Source of the DNA: Rhypophila decipiens
Lineage: Eukaryota > Ascomycota > Sordariomycetes > Sordariales > Naviculisporaceae
Length of the DNA: 64,000 bases
Direction: 5' to 3'
Assembly (NCBI GenBank): GCA_033297075.1
Contig: MU858096.1
Location: 1 to 64,000, forward strand
This document shows positions 22,475 to 35,325 of the stretch, piece by piece. Every line of letters begins with the position of its first letter. The first letter of the stretch is position 1. The translations under genes were made by a program, and so were the position numbers. The notes under the pieces are model-generated. The model was not told where the DNA came from. It did not search any database and saw nothing but the letters and a program-made list of their open reading frames with translations.

Positions 22475-23858
22475 ATGGCGCCTTCGAAACACTCCACCAA
22501 ATCAGGCAACACCAAGGCGAAGGAAAATGAATTCTCCTTTGGTTGCGAGGTGGAAATCCTGGTAAAGCCCAAGATGGGTAAATCCCCGTTTACCAAACGC
22601 CTAAAGAAACTGGAATTCGACCCTTCCATTCCCTCCCAGCCGGTTTCAGCTTTCGAGCCAGGGCCAGACGATACAGCCGGAAAGAAGCTGAAAAAGGACC
22701 AAGAGAAGAACCGCAAGGCTATCCGAACGGCTCTGGCCGAGGCACTTAATCGTGCCTTTGTTACGGCTAAAGCCTACGAGACTAGTAGCAACACGACAAA
22801 GATTGACTATACGGCGTGGGCAATAATGGACGAGGGGGCCCTTGACGAGCCCGAAGGCTTTTGTAAGTGTTGATACTTTAGCCAGCTTCCGCGAGATCCC
22901 ATTCGCTTAGATCATCGCTCTAACTGGTTTTATAGGGAGAGTCGAGTGTGTATCCAAAACCGAGAATATAGATTCGATTGCCGATCCTGAACGTTCGTGG
23001 GTTCAAGACATCCGCAGATTCTTCGCAGTCCTGGGGGAAAACTGTGATCTGAAGGTTACGACGGGCTGCTCGATGCATGTCCATGTATCACCAGGAGTGA
23101 GCACCAAGTTCAACGAGTGCCAACTTCAAGCCATTTGCAAAGCAATCTGCTACTGGGACACCGTTACCACTGCGATTCTTCCTCTGCACCGCAAGGCCAG
23201 TACCTGGGCCGCCTCTAACTGTGCCGATATAAGAAACCCGATGCATAAGGACGAGCCACTGAATGAGTCAGTTAACAAGAATCTGGTCGCGGCCTACAAG
23301 AGCGTTTTCCAGAAGGGATGGAAGATTGGACTCTTCGACTCGTACTTCGGAAAGGGGCAGGTCACCTTGCACTCGGTCTACAGCCTTATGTCAGGTTCTA
23401 CAAACCTAGACAATGGCAGACGTAGCCGATATGTTGGTTGGAATTTCCAGCATGTTACTGATACATGTGGAACTATTGAGTTCCGACGCCCGCCCGGAGT
23501 GGACACGGCTGACGACGCACTTTATTGGATCTGCTTTACCGTGGGCTTCGTCTCGCAAGCCATTCGCACCGACTGGAATGATAAGAGATATGACAAGGTT
23601 GGAAAATTAGGAGCTGGCGACCTGGATGACTTTGTCAGATCTGGGCTCCGGGGCATTCCTTCTCTTCGCAACACCGATCCAGCATCCATCGGTCTTCAGA
23701 CTCTTACCAGACACGACGGTAAGGTCCATTGGACCCAGGAGGAGATTGACAAGCACAACTATGAGCTGAAGCAGCAAATAAAGAAAAGGCAGAGGGGTGA
23801 AGATCAGAGCAATTTTGCTCTTATAGCTAATACAAGACGCGCCAACGACACAACCTAA
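22475..23858 (+). CDS. Amidoligase-family protein (putative peptide/amide ligase)
   Basis: Amidoligases are COOH-NH2 ligases related to glutamine synthetase; fungal members have no established substrate. Exons 22475-22862 and 22936-23858 (intron 22863-22935, donor GTAAGT) give 436 aa. The join reads 'EPEGFWRVECVSKTENI'. Family features by eye: an early Glu in 'FSFGCEVEILV' (residues about 20-30), 'TTGCSMHVHVSPG' with the paired histidines, and 'GTIEFRRPPGVDTADDALYW' near the C-terminal third. These match the ATP/metal-site pattern of the family (E-x-E, HxH, E-F-R). A basic, Lys/Pro-rich insert follows the first motif and the C-terminus ends in a charged helix. No signal peptide, so probably cytosolic. 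Assignment is by motif pattern rather than close match. Confidence 0.82.
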
Positions 23859-25495
23859 AGAGAACCACACTCTTATAGCAAGAAGAGCAAGAAGGATGAA
23901 TAAACTACTCTCTGACAGGAGAGTATGAGCTATATGATAACGTGGATCATAGGCGGCGTTGGGCATCAACGGGCTTATCTCTTTTTTTCTTTTTCAAGTT
24001 GGTCTTTTTATCTATTTCCTTTTGTCACTATTTCTTTCCCCAGCATGCATTATAGCCATTGTTATTCTCTGGGGGCATGGTCTTTATTTTCAGCATTTAC
24101 AGGGGTCATGATATAGCACATATAGAGCTTGGGGTTTTGGGTCGTCCTATCACCATGAAGGGAAAGTAATATCAGGACATCTCCCATCAAATGGCATACA
24201 ATGACGTAACTGCTGGCCAGGTTGGACACTCCCATGTGATCGATATGTGATCGATCATGATACCACTCTTTGACTTTGGCGGCAACATGGACAAATCCAC
24301 AGCCAGAGACAGCACCATAGCCCTCGAGTCATCAGAGTGATCCTCAATAAATCATGCCCCTATATATATAAGGATCGTTATCCTTTGTCATCTCTCAAGT
24401 TCCCAACTACAATGTGGTCGCTATCCAACTTTGCTTGTTCGTCACAAGTGCATACCCAATCACAAAGCATGGGGAGTTGACATCTGACTAGGTGGAGTGG
24501 CGAACATCAACTGCCGGATGAGAGGAGTATAGCATGCCATATTGACATTGAAATTCTTGTCCCCGGGCTCCTGGTATGATGATTGAGTACTAGCGTGAGG
24601 TCAGTGGTGCTGGGTATATAACAATACAGGCTGAATCACGTCTTTCGGTTTGCCCCTGTAAGGTAGTGGGATTCTAGCAATTGAATAGGCAGGCGCCCAG
24701 CCGGTTCCGGCAGAATTGCCCCCTTTCTCGCTACGGTACACGTGGGGAAGCCAAAGTACTTCCCAACTGACTAAAAGCTTAGCACGCCCGGCAGATATGA
24801 CCTTGAACATTGAGTTATGGCCCGCCTCTTTTCTGGCTGATCAGTGGGGTAAATATCCGACGTCCCATCTAATCACCGACATGGAAGACCTGCAATAGCG
24901 GGCAAGCCACCTTGGTTCATAAGGTAGGTGCATGTATATATAGGGTGCAATAATCCGGAACATATCCAACGGGAGGGACCAGCCATTACTTTATATCCAC
25001 GACAGCACGATACAACTTTAGAAACAACACAACCAGCCAACCATTCTTCTAGAACCACTCGACTTAATTTCCTCGGATGTTGTTACCGAACCGAGAGCGG
25101 GTAGCGGAGGAGGCGAGGAGGGTCTTGGCTATTTGGATGAAGAGCTCCCCGTCCATCGTCGATGCCAAGAACTTGGTCAATGTATTGCCCTCGGTGGCTT
25201 TGAGCATGTATCAGTCGAGAAGCCAATATTTCATGTCTGGACTGCATGGGGAGGCGCCGAACGAAAGTGCCATTCGTGAGGCAAGATGAGGGGCTCACTG
25301 CTCGCACTATCGCCGCAAGCCACCAGCAAGCAGTCCGCAGCTGCAGTGTAGGACCGACCTGACCAGTAATCAATAGATATCCTCCTAATCCCCCCACTGC
25401 CTGGACGCACCTCTGCTGTTGCACTTCCATTACCCTGCTCCTGAGATTCTGGAAAAGACGGATCTCGAAATAGAGAAGCGCCAGGTCAAGTCACG
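23859..25495. other. Intergenic region upstream of the GMC oxidoreductase
   Basis: No gene supported. It contains a (TA)n run near 24360-24370 and a closely repeated GTGATCGAT-like sequence near 24236-24257. A 70-codon frame at 25077 starts just before the GMC leader but has no family features. Confidence 0.5.
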
Positions 25496-27412
25496 ATGAA
25501 GTTCTCACGCGAAGTTGGCGCCAAGCTGCTCGGCCTTTCCGTCCTATTTTTCACCGGAGTCTCCGCCCAAGAACCCAAGGTATACGACTATGTCGTCGTA
25601 GGCAGCGGACCGGGTGGTGGTGTCTTGGCCACCAACCTCGCACAGGCGGGATACTCTGTGTTCCTGATCGAAGCCGGTGATGAGAGCCCTGGTCGTGGAT
25701 TCGGAGCCTACACGCCTACCGTGACATGGGAGTTCTTTGTCAAGCACTACCCCGAAGGCCACCAGTGGGACAACAAGTACAGCCATCAGACATGGCTCAC
25801 CAAGGAGGGCAAGTACTGGGTTGGCGAGACCGGTGCTCCCGAGGGCGCAAAGCTGCTGGGAGTGCATTACCCTCGTGGTGCTACTCTGGGTGGCTCGTCC
25901 ATGATCAATGCCATGGTCACCTGGCTGCCGAGCGAGAGCGACTGGAACTTCCACGCCAATGTCACTGGCGATGACAGCTGGAGGTTTGTTGCTGGCTCCC
26001 CTTTGGGCGACCCTTTCATCCACTGACAATCATTCAGAGCCGAGAACATGCACAAGATCTTTGTCAAGATTGAAAAGAACAACTACGCAACCAAGGGCAC
26101 GGCCAACCACGGTTTCGACGGCTTCTTCCAGACCCAAATGGGCGCCATGGTGCAGGCCCGGCAAGGCACCCTCACCGGCAACAACGTCATGAAGACGTAC
26201 GCCCAAGACTTTGGAAACACCCAGTCCATGAACGCCCTCCTGTCGCGGGATCCCAACGAGATCGGCCCCACCCGCGACCAGACCTCGAGCATCTACGGAC
26301 AGGTCTCGCACACCTACGCCAACGGAAACCGCTACAGCTCGCGCGACTACGTCCAAGCCGCTGTCAAATCCGGCGCCAATCTCACCGTGTCTCTGACCTC
26401 CCTGGCGACCAAGATCCTCTTTGACACAACAGGAACCAAATGCGCCGGCGCCAATGGAGCCCCCCGCGCCACAGGAGTAGAGTACCTCTTCGGCAAGTCT
26501 GTCTACGCAGCCGACTACCGCCGCACGGCCTCCAACAAGGGCGAGAAACGCACCGTCCTCGCCCGTCGCGAAGTCATTGTCTCCGGAGGCGCCTTCAACA
26601 GCCCTCAACTCCTGCTCCTCTCCGGAATCGGCAACAAGACCGAGCTCGCCAAATTCAACATCCCCGTAATCAAAGACCTGCCCGGTGTTGGCCAGAACCT
26701 TATGGACAACCAAGAGCTCCCCATCGTCGGCTCTGGATCCGGCGGGTCCGGAGGAACCGGTCTGGCCATGTACAAATCCAAGCATCCGGCGCACGGAGAA
26801 CGCGACGTCTTCCTCATGGGCGGCCAAGGCTTCTTGTTCCGCGGCTTCTGGCCTTCCGAGAACGTAGTCCGCACCCCTACCGAGTCTGTGCGCACCCCAT
26901 ACGGCGCATCCATCGTCAAGGGATCCAGCGTCAACAACAAAGGCTGGGTCAAGCTCAAGAGCGCCGATCCGACCGAGACACCAGAGATCAACTTCAACCA
27001 CTACGCCGAAGGCTCCGAGATGGACCTCGAAGCCATGAAAGACACGGTTGCCTGGATCCGCACAGTCTACAAGCGCGTGGGCATCACGCCCATGGAGCCG
27101 CCTTGCAAGAGCACGCCCGACGCCAACGGCTACTGTGGACAAGACGACGTCGACTGGATCCACAAGCAGACGTTTGGTCATCATCCCACGAGCACGTGCC
27201 GTATCGGGGCCAATGATGATCCCATGGCTGTGCTGGATGGCAAGTTCAGGGTTAGGGGCGTGAGTGGCCTGAGGGTCGTGGATGCGTCTGCTTTTGCCAG
27301 AATCCCCGGTATTTTCCCTAGTGTGTCGACTTTTATGATTAGTCAGAAGGCGAGTGATGATATGCTTGCTGAGTTGAAGGACGGCAAGGCTTTGCCTGTT
27401 TGCTCTGCTTGA
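25496..27412 (+). CDS. Secreted GMC-family FAD oxidoreductase
   Basis: Flavin enzyme of the glucose oxidase / aryl-alcohol oxidase / choline dehydrogenase superfamily, oxidising an alcohol or sugar outside the cell; the substrate is unknown. Exons 25496-25983 and 26038-27412 (intron 25984-26037, 54 bp) give 620 aa, normal for the family. Signal peptide about 1-24 ('VSAQEP'). The FAD-binding fold is 'VVGSGPGGGVLATNLAQAG' with Glu at the end of 'VFLIEAG'. GMC signatures are 'PRGATLGGSSMINAM' and 'SGGAFNSPQLLLLSGIG'. The first catalytic His is His544 or His545 in 'FGHHPTSTCRIG'. The second catalytic position, usually His or Asn, aligns by eye with Phe589 ('ARIPGIFPSVSTFMI'), so activity may follow a variant mechanism or an undescribed subgroup. 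Codon use is strongly C-ending, suggesting high expression. Confidence 0.94.
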
Positions 27413-29528
27413 GTTTGTTGTTGGACATTTTGAGTCAGATGGGTGTTATCGGCCGTTGATGTGTTGCCGACAAGGACATTGTGATGTTGGGCAAAATGTG
27501 TCGGTATATACGAAGATGTCGGGGTCGTTGGTTGTAAATAAAACGGAAATACGGGACACGATCCTTGATTCTCCTGTTTGTCATACTATGTAATGGCGAT
27601 GTGTCTCGCGTATCTGTAGGAGTTGACAATTGACGTGCAGGTGAAGCAACGTGAATGACGATGAGAGAAATGAGACCCTGTACATACCACCTTCCTAAAA
27701 GGACAATGAGCCGGGGGTGGCTTGATTGGGATTTCTTCACGAGGGTGAATGATGTCGGGCCAAACTCTGAGTATGTCCTATTGCAATTGATGCTGCTCGC
27801 AGATCGTTGTGTCGAGGGGAAATCGTGACTGAAGATGGCCTTTGCTGGCAGGACACTCTCGAAGTGCGAGATTGTGCACCTCATAATTTGCGAGCTCATG
27901 GGCAAAGTCACTCGGCGGACGAATTGTTAGCATTAGAGGCCCCACCAGTGAAATCTCGGCGAAACTTGGAGGTCTGCTAACAGCGGGTTCTCAGCGGGAC
28001 TTCTCTGCTGTGCATCAGGCCGGTGGCTTCGTTCCCGAGCACGTGCCGAGCAACGAGAAACTCAGGAACTGCTTGCTGAGCACGGTATCGTCCTCGTCAT
28101 ATCACGACTGACACACAGTGACACCCACAAGATATCGAACCATGGTCATCCTGCAATTCCTAGGGTGATAAGAGATAAATTGCAGATGTTATTTCCTCGG
28201 ATACGGGTGGGGGTAAGACGGACATGTCAGCAAATCAGTCAGCCACTTTTTTCGGTGTGCTTTCAATCTTGCCATGCAAAGCACCGGACATGATCTGTTT
28301 TTATCGCCGGCATCTTTCTTTATTTGCTTCTCGATAGCACCGATAAAGCTTATTTGTACGACTCTTGAACGACTTGTTCTGATGCCGCATCTCGACATGT
28401 AAGGTAGGTATGTGTTAAATAAAAATTTCCAATTTCCAATTTCTGTTTTTAGCGCTCACTGTCGCCTCCTTGGCAGGGAAACTTCCGCGCTTCTCCACTG
28501 TCGGCAGAGGATTACTCGCCTATCAAGTGCGCTGAAACGGCCGCTAGCAGCGGCTCCCGTCAGCCCTAAAAACACTGCTAAGGATAATGCCAAGACCTGT
28601 TCAGTGAATGTGCCGGCGCCACACAGCGGGCCAGACCGGGAGAGGACTTGTGTTGATGTTTCAGATGCAACGGCGAACCCCAGAACACAAGATCTTTGCA
28701 GAACGTCTCCTTCAACAGAGTTCACGACAGACAAGCCCTTTTTCCGCATGAGAGAGCACTTTACTCGGATCCCAGATTGGACACCTCGGACCTGATAAAG
28801 TTACACTACAGACGATACATGGATGAGCATGATATCGATCGCGAGCTCCTGTCTGGTGTCTCTGCCGCTTCCGTACGTCTGGGAGACCCTGTCCCCGCAA
28901 GTCCGCATGCGTCCCGTATGTACCGACCGCCTCTTGGTTGAAGGCAGCAATTGATGCCTCTTATTCCTCAGAATCTTTTTGCGGCCCTTTCCCCGGAGCT
29001 TCCCTCCATGTCAGCATTGGTGCTACCATCCTCCACAGTTTTTTACACGATACCGGCTGGGGAAATTTATGTTGATCTCTTGGGCAAGTAAGCCCGTCCG
29101 GGTGCGGCACGGGAATGGCTCGATTTACGATACGCAGGCTGATATTGATTCAAATCGTATAGCCGTCGCTCGAGTCGCTCGTCACCTACCACCTCGCTGA
29201 TACCGGCATCATTCCAAAGTCGCAGGTTATTTCCGTTTGCGATGGCCATTGGACGTTATCATGGATACCACCCTACCTGGGGAGCTGGTCCCTCGCAAGA
29301 TACGGATAGAGCAGCGGGTTGCACTCGGACGTCGTCTGTGAGTTCGATGGATCGAAATGTTAAAATGGCACAGCTCCCTTCCCTGCTGTCGTCACGGGCG
29401 TGAGAATGTGACTGTTCTTTCCTTCGATTCCAAACAACCGACCAACTGCATAATCGCGTGGCCCAACTGCCGCGTGCCCATACGGTGTATCAAGACATTC
29501 CAAGCCAACAAGCGGCGCATACGACGCA
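27413..29528. other. Intergenic, about 2.1 kb
   Basis: No convincing gene on either strand. Several open frames of 60-160 codons lack signal peptides, family motifs or splice logic. The right end is the promoter of the amino-acid transporter. Confidence 0.5.
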
Positions 29529-31416
29529 ATGTCTGTCCCAATCGCAGGTCTTATCGACGGCGAAGTGGGCACCGACGTCCGCACCGAGAAGCACAAGACC
29601 GACTCGGAACTGACATCGGTTCCCCATCATGCCAACCGCACCGCCCTCCTCCACGACCCCAGCATTAAATTTGAAGAGTATCTCTACTACGCCGAGATCA
29701 CGCGCAAAGACGAGCATGCCGCCAACGAGCTATATGTTGCCTCTCGCGGCCCGACCACGTTCAAAAGCGTGATCAAAGATCGCTTCCGCAAAGGCCACGT
29801 GCAACCTCTCCCTCCGCCAACAACATCGGGCGATGCCGCGGTCCACGAAAAGTCGGGCTCCCCAACCGGCAGCGACGGCGATGCCAATCCGGGCACTGTC
29901 ACCTCGGTGGCACCCGCAGAATGGAAACAAGCCTCCCGCGCCATGCGCACCGCCGGCTGGGGGGGTGTGTTCTACCTCATCACGACCGACATCCTCGGAC
30001 CCTTCAGTGCCCCCTGGGCATTTGCGCAAATGGGCTACGGCCCGGGAATTGCATTGTACACCGTCTTCGGCATCATGTCGTATTACTCGGGCTGGATCAT
30101 CTACAAGACCTTTCTGGGTCTCGACTCGGATAGATACCCGCTCAAGGGCTACGGCGATCTCTACTTTCGCACCTTTGGCAGTCTAGCCCGTCACCTGGTC
30201 AATTTTGCCCTGGGCATACAATTGATGCTGTTCGTCAGCGTGCTCATTCTCGCCAACGGCATGGCCATTTCCCAGATCTCGCAGGGCCCCGACGGGAACG
30301 CTGGCATCTGCTTTGTCGCGTGTATGATCATCTTCATGGCGGCGGGTTTCATTCTTGGCCAGATCAGGACGCTGCAGCGGTTTAGTTGGATTGCGAACAT
30401 CGCGGTGTGGTTGAATCTGCTGATCATCTTCTTTACCATGGGAGTGGCCGCCAACTCGCTGCCGAACTTCAAGGCGACTATGGCCAGCTTTGGAGAGGCC
30501 TTTGCTCCGGGGCCGATTCTCACGTTTGCGGGCACGCCGCCTGCTGGTCTTGCCAGCGGAGGCAGCGGCTTCGTTGGCAGTCTGAACGGTCTCAACCAGG
30601 CGGTTTACTCTTACGGCGGATGCATGGTCTTTGCTGCGTTCCTGGCCGAGATGCGACACCCGCATGATTTCTGGAAGTCATTGTTGATTGCTGAGGCGTT
30701 TATTTACTGTGTGTACTTGTTTTTCGGCATCTTTGTCTACTCTTACCAGGTTAGTCATTCCTCGCCCCTTTCTTTGTCATCAACAACTCCTAACCTGATG
30801 TGCCAAAAAGGGACAATACACCTTCAACCCAGCACACCAAGGCCTCTCTATTTATGGCTGGCAAACAGCAGGCAACATCATCCTCCTCGTCAGCTCGTCC
30901 ATCGCCGCCTCTTTGTACGGCAACATTGGCCTCAAAGTCCTCTACATCGACGTCCTGCAAGAAGTCTTCAACTTCCCACCCCTGACCGCCACAAGAGGCA
31001 AATACCTCTGGGCAGGCCTCGTGCCAATCTACTGGGCCATTGCCTTTGTAGTCGGCGCCGCCATCCCTCTCCTCTCGGCCATCTCGGGCTTCATCGGCGC
31101 CATGTTCATCCTGTCCTTCACATACACCCTCCCCGCGCTCTTGGCCATGGGGTACTGGATCAAGAAGGATGCCATGGTCCCAGAGCACGAGAGATTTGAT
31201 CCCTCGACGGGAACCTACAACTATGTCGACGGCGGCTGGAAGAGGTTCGTGAGGGGATACATGGCCAAGCCGTGGTTTAATACCTGGAACATGCTCTACC
31301 TGCTTGGTGGGCTTGCGACGACCGCGCTGGGCATGTACTCGAGCATTGAGAGCATACTTCAGGCTTTTGCGGGGGGTAGTAAGGCGACTAGTTTTGGCTG
31401 TGCTTCGCCTGTTTGA
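29529..31416 (+). CDS. Amino-acid transporter, Aa_trans (AAAP) family
   Basis: Multi-pass permease moving neutral amino acids across the plasma membrane or vacuole. Exons 29529-30749 and 30811-31416 (intron 30750-30810, donor GTTAGT) give 608 aa. A hydrophilic N-terminal region of about 135 residues precedes the first membrane span ('GGVFYLITTDILGPFSAPWA'). About ten further hydrophobic segments follow, typical of the family ('QLMLFVSVLILANGMAISQI', 'CFVACMIIFMAAGFILGQI', 'AIAFVVGAAIPLLSAISGFI'). The layout resembles fungal MTR-like neutral amino-acid permeases, but the exact substrate is not visible. The two genes after the tRNA include a secreted carboxypeptidase, which would release free amino acids for such a carrier. 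Confidence 0.94.
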
Positions 31417-32230
31417 GCATGTCTGGTTAGTAGTGGATATAGAATCTGCTAATAGCTAGGGCAAGATTTGTGTTTGTTTGTGTGGTTTGAGATCTCGTTG
31501 GGTTTTGGGAATAATCATGATTCAGGGTAGACGGATAATAAGGCGATTCAGGGTACTATTTCTCATGACTTTGTGCGGTGGATTGCTCAAAGATCTATAA
31601 CTCGTTTCGTTTCCAGTGTTAGTCATGTTATCGTTGTGATCATCGTTGCGTGGAATGTTTGCTTCTGCTCGGCCCAAAAAGAAAAAGGGCTTGAGAGCCA
31701 ATCAGTCATGTACAATGTGGAACAAAATCATGGGATAAAATAAAAAAGGTACAATCATTCCAAATACACTCACTCCTCCGGGAAGGCTTGAACTTCCAAC
31801 CTCCTGATTAACAGTCAGACGCGCTAGCCAATTGCGCCACAGAGGATATGATTAACCGTGCTATCGGTTGATGGTAGCTACTTCCCTTGACGCGGATCAT
31901 ATGTGGAATTGGAGTGGATGCTGACACTGACAATGATTCATGGTAAGCTTATCATCGGTCTGTTTGTAGGCCCCGCAGAACTTGGTTTTCAGTGCCAGGA
32001 TACTGACTCGTAGCTTGCCTCTTCTCGTCTATGTGTTGGCAACTTCACTACGAGGACTCACGCTTCGGTGCAATAACTTTCAAGAAAGGGAGGCACTGTA
32101 TCAATGATGATGTTCTATCAAGATATCGGGCTATATGCACAAAGTCCCAGCCAACAAATGCGTGTTCAAAGTCCTCTATCCTCCAATAGCCATATCCTCC
32201 AAGATGGTCCATGATGTACTCTTGAGCCGG
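31417..32230. other. Intergenic, contains tRNA-Asn
   Basis: Between the 3' ends of the transporter and the carboxypeptidase. Apart from the tRNA gene at 31773-31846 nothing is seen. Confidence 0.5.
31773..31846 (-). tRNA. tRNA-Asn (GUU)
   Basis: A 74-nt cloverleaf on the minus strand. The acceptor stem TCCTCTG/CGGAGGA pairs fully with one G-T wobble. The anticodon loop CTGTTAA gives GTT, and the T-arm reads GGAAG-TTCAAGC-CTTCC. No intron. CCA is not encoded, as expected for a nuclear gene. Confidence 0.96.
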
Positions 32231-33695
32231 TTATTTCATGTTCTGTAAAAGGTAACGGAAACCAGCATATGTCTCGGTGGCGGTTGGCACGATCTGGCTG
32301 GCGGGCAGAACGAAACCATAGTTACCCGTGTCGCGGAGTTCCGAGGTGAATGTGTAGTCGGCACCGACCACATCATTGACGTAGTCCACGCTGCTGCCCG
32401 TGGCCTTGTAGATGGTGGTGCAGATGGGGCCGTACTGGTAGGACGTCCCGTAGACAGCCTTGATGGCAGCGACGGCACCCTTGGCGAGGGCCTGGAACTC
32501 GGTGTTCTTGGTTGGCAAGGCGGTGCAGGAATAGCCATATGCTGTGTTGATTGTCAGTAAAGGCCCATTTTTGAAGATCCAGTGGTTGTAAATACTTACG
32601 GGTCATGAACAGCTGCGAGTAGGCGTGGTAATCGATAAAGAGCTTCAGGCCCTGGTTTGCCTTGATGGTCTTGAGCCAGGACGAGAGAGCGGCTGTCTCG
32701 GGGGCATCTCCCTGCGCCCGGCCCTTGAAGTCCTGGGCACATGGATCGGTCGAAGCACCACCGCTGACACTCCACTGGAAAGGCCAGTTGCGGTTGATGT
32801 CACGTCCGATGCATGAGCTGCCCGAGGGAGCGGCCTGGCGGTTCTTGCGCCACATCCGGTCATTAGTCTGGCTGTAGACGAAGCCTGGTTGGTTGCTGTT
32901 AGTTGGTCTTGTCCTCTTCAATAGTCAAGGCTGGCCCATTTGCGCTTACCGTCAGGGTTGACGACCGGGAACACATAAAAGTCGTACTTGTCGACGAAGC
33001 CCTTGATCTCCGTGTTGGAGGCGTAGTTGGTAAGGAGATTGTAGCCCAAGTACTCGACAGTCTGGTGGCCAGGTCAGCCTAGGGCCCTAGAGCAGGACTT
33101 GGTGCATGAATTCTAAGTAAATTGACAAACTTACCATGGTCGAGACCCACTCACGGGCGTGGACGGTTCCGTGCAGGACAACTGCGGGCTTCTTGCTCTT
33201 GCCGGCCGAGCCCCAGAAGTGAATTCCCGTGATGGGTCTTCCACCGACCGAGTTGCCCGATGTGACGATTTCGGACTGGCTCGGGTACTGGGCCACAAGA
33301 TCACTCAGGAACTGGAGGTGGTCGGCGTATGCGTGGTACGAGTTGAACCAGGTGCTGTTGACGGCTCCAGCAGCATAGGTTCCGAATGCGTTTTCTTCGT
33401 CGATGGATGCGCCCAGATCTTGGTGCATGGTAACAACGTCCATGCCGCTGACCTCCTGGTTAAAGGCAGCAACCTCGGTGGGGGGGACGACGATATCGGC
33501 AAAGGTGCCCGCTCTCGGGGCTCCCTTCCATGTCGTCAAGCCGAGCTTGTTGACGATGCCGCTCACTTTGGAGGCATCAGTGCCGACGGGGACACGAAAC
33601 ACCTTGTATCCCTTGTACGACTTGGCCGCGGGCTTGGGCTGAGAGACGGCGGCCGAGGTGACGGTCAGGAACAGCGAAAGAGCAGAGAACTTCAT
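32231..33695 (-). CDS. Secreted metallocarboxypeptidase, M14A (carboxypeptidase A-like)
   Basis: Zinc exopeptidase that removes C-terminal residues from peptides outside the cell, made as an inactive proenzyme. Minus-strand exons 33695-33135, 33061-32950, 32884-32600 and 32541-32231 (introns 73, 65 and 58 bp) give 422 aa. Signal peptide about 1-18, then a propeptide to about residue 110 that blocks the active site. Zinc ligands by motif: His179 and Glu182 ('TVHAREWVSTM') and His311 ('LFIDYHAYSQ'). The general base is Glu387 in 'SELRDTGNYGFVLPAS'. 'GRDINRNWPFQW' carries the Asn-Arg pair that binds the substrate carboxylate. All residues are present, so it should be active. The first exon ends one codon after the 'EWVST' part of the zinc motif. 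Fungal relatives such as McpA are secreted in acidic or proteinaceous conditions. Confidence 0.97.
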
Positions 33696-35325
33696 CTTGG
33701 CAACAAGGGCAGGGAGTGGCGGGCTGGCGGGCTGGCGGGAATCCGTGCTCGTCACCTCCTGTCGAACTTGAGGATGCCAGTTGCTCTTATACTCATGGCC
33801 GGTGGGCGATCTTGCGGCTTGCCAAGCAGGGGTTCGTGGGGGTGGGAAGGATCCGATCAGATGCCAAGTTTCCGTTCCCGGTCCTGCCGCTGAGTTGACT
33901 CGTTGATTATGAGGATGGGGAAAGTCTGCCTTGGCCTGGGGTAGCTCGGTGGGCAAGCTATGGAAACCGGAGAAGAAAGGACAAAAGCTCGGATTATTGG
34001 GAGATACGGGGTTTTGATCATCAAACCTTCCATTTTGGGACAGGCCGGTTACGCAGGTCAGTTGGAGAGTGCGACCTTTGCCATTTGGGCATGGATCAGC
34101 GTAGCAGGCGCGACTTGGACACAACCTCTGGTGTAAGCCAGCAGCGCAGTACCATGCTTGCATTAAACTTGGGGCAGGTTTGGATGGCTTGCTGTTAACT
34201 TTTAAGCCAATGAGCGGCGCTGTTTAATATCACCTCCTTCCGCAGCAACCGTTTTTGTCCTTTTGGACCATGGGATTCGCCTGTCCGCTGGCTATCGGCA
34301 CGGCAGTGCAACAGAAGCCCTTTCCCAGCTCCTGCCATCTTACAGCAAGACAAGCTATTAAAAGTGCAGTGGCACAGACTTCCGTGCTCCTTCCCCAACA
34401 TCCAATACATTACACCATATGCATATGCCAAGATTCTGTTCCAGATGCCGAACGTGGATCGATCGCCGAGCCCGCCACAATGCGACCTTCCGCTTCAAGA
34501 TGCTCAGGAACCTTTGAGTGATTAAACTTCGCGGCTATGTTCTAGAACTCAACTGCTCGAGACATGGCTCTTGGCTGACGTGACTGAGACTACACACGTG
34601 TACAGCATGTGAGCCAGTCTTAACTTCCTCTTTGGGTAACAGGAGCTATCGCAACTATTGATATCGCAATCAATGCAGGCGTGGTCGATGGGAATGTGGG
34701 ATAAAAAAGCCAACTGAAGTGAGGGAAATTTACAGTCTTATCTATGACACCCGGATATCATGTGAACTCCCGCTCAACTTCCGCTCAACTTCCGCCGGGT
34801 GTAATGCACTTACTCCCGGTGCCAGAGGCGAGTACGCACGTGAGGCAATTATTGCCATCCTCCCGACAAGAGACATTGTCTCGACGTTGAGTTAGCTGTT
34901 TGATATTGGTACAACAGCGTCTTCTCGTCATGGAAGTGCTATAGCACTCGCCTGGATCGAACAACTTGATTGAAGGGGACACATGGTCAGTATGTTCCCA
35001 GTCACTCATGTGTATTTTCCGAAGTGGTACATTCCTAACACAGGAACACCCCCATTCTGAGTACCCGCAACTTCAAGTCCAACCTCACTTGGTTTGTGCA
35101 ACTAGGGTACTCGGTTCAAGACCCGTCCATACAAGCTGCGTGAAATCAGACGCTGACGGTCAGTGCAACCCATGAAGGCTTATGAAGAGGAATATCACTG
35201 CAAGGACTCTTCACCGATATGTCAGACAGTTGATGAAATGACAGTTAATAACAGCCATGGAGGGTTATTCTCAAGTAAATTACCATGGCATCCCACACTG
35301 TGACAGACCCTATCCGCCTGCCCGT
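33696..35325. other. Intergenic upstream of the carboxypeptidase
   Basis: Holds the carboxypeptidase promoter and the 3' end of the next minus-strand gene. No coding sequence is supported. A small tandem repeat (CGCTCAACTTC, two copies) lies near 34772-34793. Confidence 0.5.

Noticed and set aside
26030..27184. 384-codon minus-strand frame inside the GMC gene
   Set aside because: It is the antisense of a GC-rich, codon-biased exon; the plus-strand reading has clear GMC motifs.
27435..27911. 158-codon minus-strand frame after the GMC gene
   Set aside because: Lies over the GMC 3' region and lacks any family feature.
29529..31199. 556-codon uninterrupted reading of the amino-acid transporter
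   Set aside because: After 30749 it leaves the membrane-protein pattern; splicing out 30750-30810 restores the spans to 31416.
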